From Terebella lapidaria (Eukaryota > Annelida > Polychaeta > Terebellida > Terebellidae): a stretch of DNA of 64,000 nt. Numbering within the stretch: position 1 is the stretch's first letter; every line of letters starts with the position of its first letter. The stretch covers positions 11,291,953 to 11,355,952 of the forward strand of contig OX424565.1 in assembly GCA_949152475.1 (NCBI GenBank). Direction: 5' to 3'. Positions 58,841-64,000 of the stretch are shown piece after piece. A program made the position numbers and the translations under genes. The notes beneath the pieces are model-generated. The model was not told the DNA's origin. It did no database searches and saw only the letters and a list, made by a program, of their open reading frames with translations.

Positions 58841-60660
58841 CGTAACGAATGTTTTCTCGATTATACATGACAGGATGAAAACTATTGTCCGAATGTTCTT
58901 GTTTCAATGTGAAAAAACAAAAATAAAACATGTCAACATATGTATGGGGGCATCAATACTTCCAATAATTTAACAGCTATTGACCCAATCCGTATAGGCG
59001 AACGTCAGCAATCTCAGAAAGTTATGTTGTGTTTGTGCTGTATTGAAAGTACATGCGCCATCGACAAGCTTCCCAATGTTGCTGTTTTTTTTTGCTCAAC
59101 CCGAAAGTGCCATTGATATGTATCTTAATTCACAAGATGTAGAATACTTACGGTCGGCGCCTGGTGCAGATATAGTTACGACACTGATGCAGATGACGTT
59201 GTGGTCCACGTGATGCAGTATATTGGTATAGATCGTTCGTTGCTACCCACAGCGGCAGACACACGATAAAAACACCTACGCCGCTTTACATGATTTGTTT
59301 CAATCAATTGTTGAAGATTCCATCGGATAGCCGGTAGAAACAATTATATATATATATGTGTTTTTTCTCCCACTATATCTGTAGTTCGTTCATAAATTGT
59401 ACAAAATTCTGGGTTTTTTATATTCTTTTTATATCTTTTTATATAATAGTTCGCATCCAACAAGGTGTTTACATGCGTGCAGCTCCACAACACTATGTTA
59501 TCAGAGGCGTATGTTGTATTTATTCCATTTGAACATGTACTTTGTACAGTATTAGTCCCACGAAAACCATTTTTATAGCTGTAACTTGCACTTAAACAGC
59601 CATCTTCAACCAAATAAGTTCTGGTTTGTTTCCAATCAATTCAAACTGAGCAGAGGGGTTACCAGAAGTGGGTGAAGTAGTTTTATTGTCAATAATTATG
59701 GCGTTGGTATCGGTAAATGCTTCTTCCTGGTGCGCGTGAGTGCAGAATCAATACATCTATATGTGCATTTCATGTATAAATACAACAAAGAAAAAACTGA
59801 CAATAGAACTGCCACCATGCAGCCATCTCTTCTCTTCAATGAGGTGATAATATTCTTGACAACACATTGGTGGTGGGAGCCAAAAAATTATCAAAAAAAA
59901 AAGTTAGTGTAACACCACGGTCTGAGTAGACTTCTGTCGAAAATAGAAATTTATGTTCTTCGTTAAAAGGTATGTTTTGTTTCTTCGTTGTAAATTGTCT
60001 TCTGTTTCAACTGTATATCATTTTTTTTACTGATGATGGCAGTGTGGCTTTTCTGTCGTCTCGTCATTTATATGCTTATTGGTAATAGATCGATGTACGT
60101 TTTTTTCATCCGAGCAACTTTCTTGATAACCTTGCATACAGGTGAAAACATGCTGACGTAGCTTGTCACCTTTTGTTGCTCAAGTTCTATCAATGAATAC
60201 TCTCATACCAGCAGCTAATTGAGCCATATCCAAGAAATAGCTCAGAACAATATGACAATTTAGTATATGGAAACGAACATTAAGAAATATACCTTAAGAG
60301 TTTCATATTTATGTGCCGTTCATCGTTAACAAAAATACTGTACCAAATCTATAGCAAGTAGAATATACATTATATTAGCTTCATGTAATTTGAATGAAAC
60401 GGGTTAAATTGTGACAATAATTATGTATCTGGTGAACACATGTATATTACACTTTAAACCACGAATATATCTTCACTGTTCAGCCTAGTTTATCAGCACC
60501 ATAATCCATGTACGTTTGGAGTCCATTAGAGGGTTTAGTTTACCATTCGGTCGAATCCGAACTGATGGTGTCAGATCGCCAGGTTAGATTTTCCACCAAC
60601 CGTGTCATTGCTGATGATAACTATGGATCGCATTGTTTCTCATTTGCTTCTGCGTGAACA
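58841..60660. other. Gene-free stretch with weak exon-like signals
   Basis: A strong minus-strand donor ACC|GTAAGTATT lies at about 59150, and an 89-residue minus frame at 59344-59613 contains GCLSASYSYKNGFRGTN. Neither can be built into a gene. Confidence 0.25.
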
Positions 60661-60665
60661 ACGTG

Positions 60666-60778
60666 TGTGATACGACTATCCCAGGACTGCGACTATCCCG
60701 GAAAATTTCATGGTCATACGACTATCACGGGAAATTGCGACTATCTCCAAATTAACGACTGCGACAATCCCGGTAAAC
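60666..60778. repeat. Degenerate ~20-bp tandem repeat
   Basis: Five variants of GCGACTATCCCGGAAA (ACGACTATCCCAGGA, GCGACTATCCCGGAAA, ACGACTATCACGGGAAA, GCGACTATCTCCAAA, GCGACAATCCCGGTAAA). Confidence 0.8.
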
Positions 60779-60919
60779 CGTTAACAAATTATATGCAAGC
60801 CATACAATACGCATATCACAACTATGAGCGTTAATACCACCATAGAACTTCTCCGAGTTTTATACAAAAAACTAATAATGTAGGCCTAGTTTTTGGAACA
60901 AATTTTAGTCTTGCCCACT

Positions 60920-61009
60920 CTGTACGTGGCCGAGGGGATAAAGGACTGGTAGCTCTTGAAAGTTTGCCTGCCAGGAAGCTCACAGGTGGCTTCGAATCCA
61001 GTCACCGGC
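60920..61009 (+). mobile_element. tRNA-Ser-like pseudogene or SINE head
   Basis: GTGGCCGAGGGGATAAAGGAC matches the D-arm/A-box region of tRNA-Ser. CTCTTGAAAG resembles an anticodon loop with UGA. A long variable region and GGCTTCGAATCC (B box, 60988-60999) follow. Stems pair imperfectly, so a functional tRNA is unlikely. Confidence 0.5.
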
Positions 61010-61615
61010 AAATTAGATTAGTCTAGTTGGAGTTTTCATCCTGGCAAAGCAAAAACTTCTCCATCGAATGTACCTACATGTGCTCAATGCAGAATCGTCC
61101 CCTGACGTTACACCTCTGGCTACGACACTACGGTGCCTGCATGATCTAGTAACCAAGTTAGACCACGAAATTTTATTATCATATGATAAATTAATTTTGT
61201 CTCTGAATATATTAATACAGGAAAGTCTGATCCATATCTTAACTATTCACATGTGTTACAATTCAAATCACCATGGCCGGAAGCACGCCCATTTCCAATA
61301 TAAACCCCATAATTACACATTTTTTTCTACCGTGAAAGATACGTACAATGAAAGCAAAACACAGATAAACTATTTATTATATCTCATTATATGATTATTA
61401 TATTCTAAATAATTTCGGAGTAAGGTCTATTAAATGACCAAGTTTAGCACGTTACCATTAGAAGGTTGTAACCTAGCCCAATCATCAGGGTTTCTTTCGC
61501 CCATTTGAGTAAGCAAATTACTAGTATGCCAAAGATTTGATTTTCCAACTTCGACTTGTTTGACATAGCTAATGTTAAATCAGATTTTTTTTTCACACAA
61601 GACTGAAGTAACTTT

Positions 61616-61722
61616 GAAATAATTCTGCCTTTCAAATAATTCACCCATGGATGAACACATATCTGTGGTAGGCCCCTATATAAAATACATCCATGGCAGA
61701 ATTATTTGAAAGGCATAATTAT
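61616..61722. repeat. Imperfect hairpin, ~34-bp arms
   Basis: AATTCTGCCTTTCAAATAATTC...CCATGGATG (from about 61619) mirrors CATCCATGGCAGAATTATTT...GGCATAATTA (61687-61722). Confidence 0.75.
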
Positions 61723-61725
61723 TTC

Positions 61726-62063
61726 GGTGTACACAGCTGAGTTGAAAGCAATACTGTTAGCACTGTCCCAAATCCCCCGGTCCGGAGAAGTGGTCTTTAT
61801 CATTTGTTCAGATTCTCTATAAGCCCTTCGAGCTATAGAGAATCGTAAAATTGACCATCCTCTACTTTTTGATTTTTTGACTGAACATCAGCGTATTTTT
61901 CAAATGCATAAGTTTGTATTATTTTGTTGGATGCCCATGTCATGGAGACATTCCTGGGAAGGAGCGTGCCGAAAAGGCTGCCAGGACAGCTCTTGATCTG
62001 GACGTCACATTTTCCAGGGTGCCACATTCTGACTTCAAGCGCAGCAACTATGATAACAGGTAA
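61726..62063 (+). pseudogene. LINE RNase H domain fragment
   Basis: Reads VYTAELKAILLALSQIPRSG, then VFIICSDSL, NRKIDHPLLFDFL, and after a frame change GDIPGKERAEKAARTALDL. These are the E...L and D-S motifs and the HxGxxGNExAD-like motif of LINE-encoded ribonuclease H. It carries at least one stop and one frameshift. Confidence 0.8.
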
Positions 62064-62534
62064 ACAATCATCAAACATATTTTTTTCATGTCGCAACAGA
62101 GCCGATCTCCATCGGATTTGGTTTCCACAGCTGCTACAAACATACATGAGACCCTCATGTGCACTACGCATGCCTAGGCTGAGTTCGACATTCAAGAAGT
62201 TCTAAGGTCGTCACTATGATCTGGTTGAAGGTTACGCCACGCCGTCACACATATGATGGAATATATCATATCATCCTTATAGTTTTGTGCATATATTTCC
62301 GTCTCGATATTCCAGTGTGGATATCACAGCGGGTGTCGCATGCGGGGCAGGAGATGCTCACGCTTCCGGAGCACCTGATCTCACACTCAGCTGGCTGGGT
62401 GTCTGTGATTTTCACATGGCTTTGACTTTGATACTTTAGTATCACTCGGATTTGACTACTCGCACTGATCTCGTAAAATTCGTCCGTGGATTCGGTCTTG
62501 GAATTTGTTTTTGTCTGTTTGTCCGAATCCATTT

Positions 62535-62763
62535 CTACCCATATGGTTTTTTTTTCAGATTGCTACTATCGTTGAAACTCTTCTTGCAGTACACTTGGGT
62601 GCACTCGTGTTGGGTACACTCTTGTGTGGCGCCCTCATGCATGAACCTGTGCCTGGCCATAGATGACTTGGTCGCGAAGTGCTTGTGGCAAACATCACAG
62701 GAGTTGCCTCCTGTGTGTGACCATTTTTGGTCTACGAGCGACTGGGCATAGGGTGTGGTGTAT
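62535..62763 (-). CDS. C2H2 zinc-finger exon
   Basis: After acceptor TTCCATTTCAG (minus strand) the frame reads YTTPYAQSLVDQKWSHTGGN, then SCDVCHKHFATKSSMARHRF and MHEG: a perfect C-x2-C-x12-H-x3-H finger with the usual F and L/M core positions. A second, incomplete finger follows (YCKKSFNDSSNLKK) before a stop at 62535. An upstream exon is required. It could be the last exon of a zinc-finger gene or a decaying paralogue; the imperfect second finger suggests the latter. Confidence 0.55.
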
Positions 62764-62848
62764 CTGAAATGGAATACAACATTGATGTTATAAGATCTGT
62801 AGGTCTGTGCAAGGGGCATTCTTGAAATTTTTAGTTTGGGACTATGAC

Positions 62849-64000
62849 ACCCTGCCAAATGGCATAGAGCGTTGACCGACCTAGTTCTTTTGTTTGGGGG
62901 TCAGTTCATGTTATTGTAACGCTGTAAGGCTAACTTTTTCTGAATTGATTACGACACATAATGAGTAAAATATTTTTTCTGTAAAATACTGACCATGTTA
63001 CTTTGGAACAAGATTTCGATGCAGTGTGCAAGATACTAGTGCACAATCCTGTACTGACCAATTATCCATTGGAGTCTGATTTGTTAAGAAATAGACCTTC
63101 GCCCATGGATGTGGCCCACAAATATGTAGTGTCCAAAGATTTATTGCAATGTATCCGATACTTACAGTCCACCTACAGCAACACTGTATGAACTAGAGGT
63201 TTCAAATACTCTAAACTTCAATTGTGAGTAATATAAAGGCACAACGCCATCTAAATAGGGATCTAATAATTTATAATTATAATGTTTGTGGCGTGTCAAC
63301 GCTCTAAGGACAAGGTCAACACTCTAACGCTGCCTGGTCATAGTTACATAGATTGTCCAGGAAGTATAAACAGCCATTGAGAATGTCTTGTGGTTGTTTT
63401 GATGAACAAGTAATTATTTTTGGAAACGTTCTATGTGAAGTTTCAATGAACCCGTTTTGGATATTCCACCCAAAGACTACTCATTACTGCAAGCAAATCC
63501 AGACTGTTTAACTTTGACCAGGCAGCTTTAGAGCGTAGACAATATCCTTAGAGCGTTGACAGGCCACAGGCGATTCAACAATAAATTATTAGAGCCCTAT
63601 TTAGATGACCTTTATATTGCTCACAATTGAATTTTGAAATATTTGAAACCTCCAGTTCATACAGTGTTGCTGTACATGAGCCATAAGTTGGAAAACATTG
63701 TGATCAATATTTGGACACACATATATGTGGACAACATCTGTCGGCGAGGGCCTATTTCTGAACAAATTAGTCTCCTAGGGATAATTGAACAGTGCATACT
63801 TGTCTATTGGTATCTCTTACACTGCATCGAATCTCCGATCTAAGGTAATATGGTCAGTATTTTACAGAAAAAATATTTTACTGCTCATGTGTCGGCATCA
63901 GCTGCCAAAAAGTTAGCATTACAGCGTTGACAACAACATGACCTGCACCCTAAACAAAAGAACTAGGCCGGACAACGCTCTATGCCATTTGGCAGGGTTA
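62849..64000. mobile_element. Large palindromic (foldback) element, runs off the window
   Basis: 62849-~63357 and ~63483-64000 are inverted copies (~85% alike by eye). ACCCTGCCAAATGGCATAGA at the left edge mirrors the last bases of the window. GTAAAATATTTTTTCTGTAA, CAGCAACACTGTATGAACT and TGTCAACGCTCTAAGGA occur in both arms. The loop is about 63358-63482. The short open frames (62 and 69 residues) sit at corresponding arm positions and are by-products. The right terminus and target duplication lie beyond the window. Confidence 0.85.

Noticed and set aside
59344-59613. 89-residue minus-strand frame rich in Asn, Thr and Ser
   Set aside because: No start codon context, no splice partners and no family recognised.
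61833-62195. Minus-strand 120-residue frame with CSSCGNQIRWRSALLRHEK resembling a zinc finger
   Set aside because: It mostly lies opposite the better-supported LINE RNase H fragment; only one His follows the Cys pair at the right spacing.

Overview
This window looks like intergenic and intronic DNA from a marine invertebrate (mollusc, hemichordate or lancelet grade). It is AT-rich and gene-poor, with spliced genes, and is crowded with short non-autonomous elements built on CAAGGTCA-type motifs and GTCT runs. I cannot fix the phylum from sequence alone. There are no bacterial features, rRNA genes or CRISPR arrays.

Layout. 1-5.3 kb: an element array with ~395-bp monomers, then a foldback element split by a nested TTACCGG-ended element. 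5.9-8.7 kb (minus strand): the clearest host gene, a small secreted two-kringle protein whose five exons join in phase from signal peptide to stop codon and poly(A) signal. 10.2-12.0 kb: a long foldback element with tandem repeats in its arms. 13.3-15.5 kb: an inverted-repeat unit holding a LINE reverse-transcriptase scrap with a LADD motif. 15.7-19.7 kb: a tRNA-derived SINE and two elements whose internal ~325-bp and ~339-bp monomers are homologous. 22-24.4 kb: three copies of a ~0.6-kb unit. 25.7-33.7 kb: a duplicated two-segment block carrying decaying exons of an unidentified gene.

The most striking object is a 7.34-kb DNA transposon at 34,874-42,211. It has ~90-bp terminal inverted repeats, a 5-bp target duplication (TATAC) and a TATA box just inside the left end. 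It carries a HIRAN-domain exon and a large protein exon that I place tentatively near the DUF6589-type proteins. That protein has a convincing short intron and one frameshift. A TTACCGG element is nested inside.

Downstream are a truncated LTR-element end with a tRNA-Leu-type primer binding site, three copies of a ~127-bp MITE, a broken Polinton DNA polymerase B fossil (50.0-53.65 kb, minus), a spliced unknown gene (53.8-54.4 kb, minus), a PC4/p15-like remnant (56.0-56.4 kb, minus), LINE pieces including an 82-bp copy with a perfect 14-bp target duplication, another LINE RNase H scrap, a C2H2 zinc-finger exon and a large palindrome that runs off the right end. Exon calls come from reading splice signals and phase by eye; no alignment was run.
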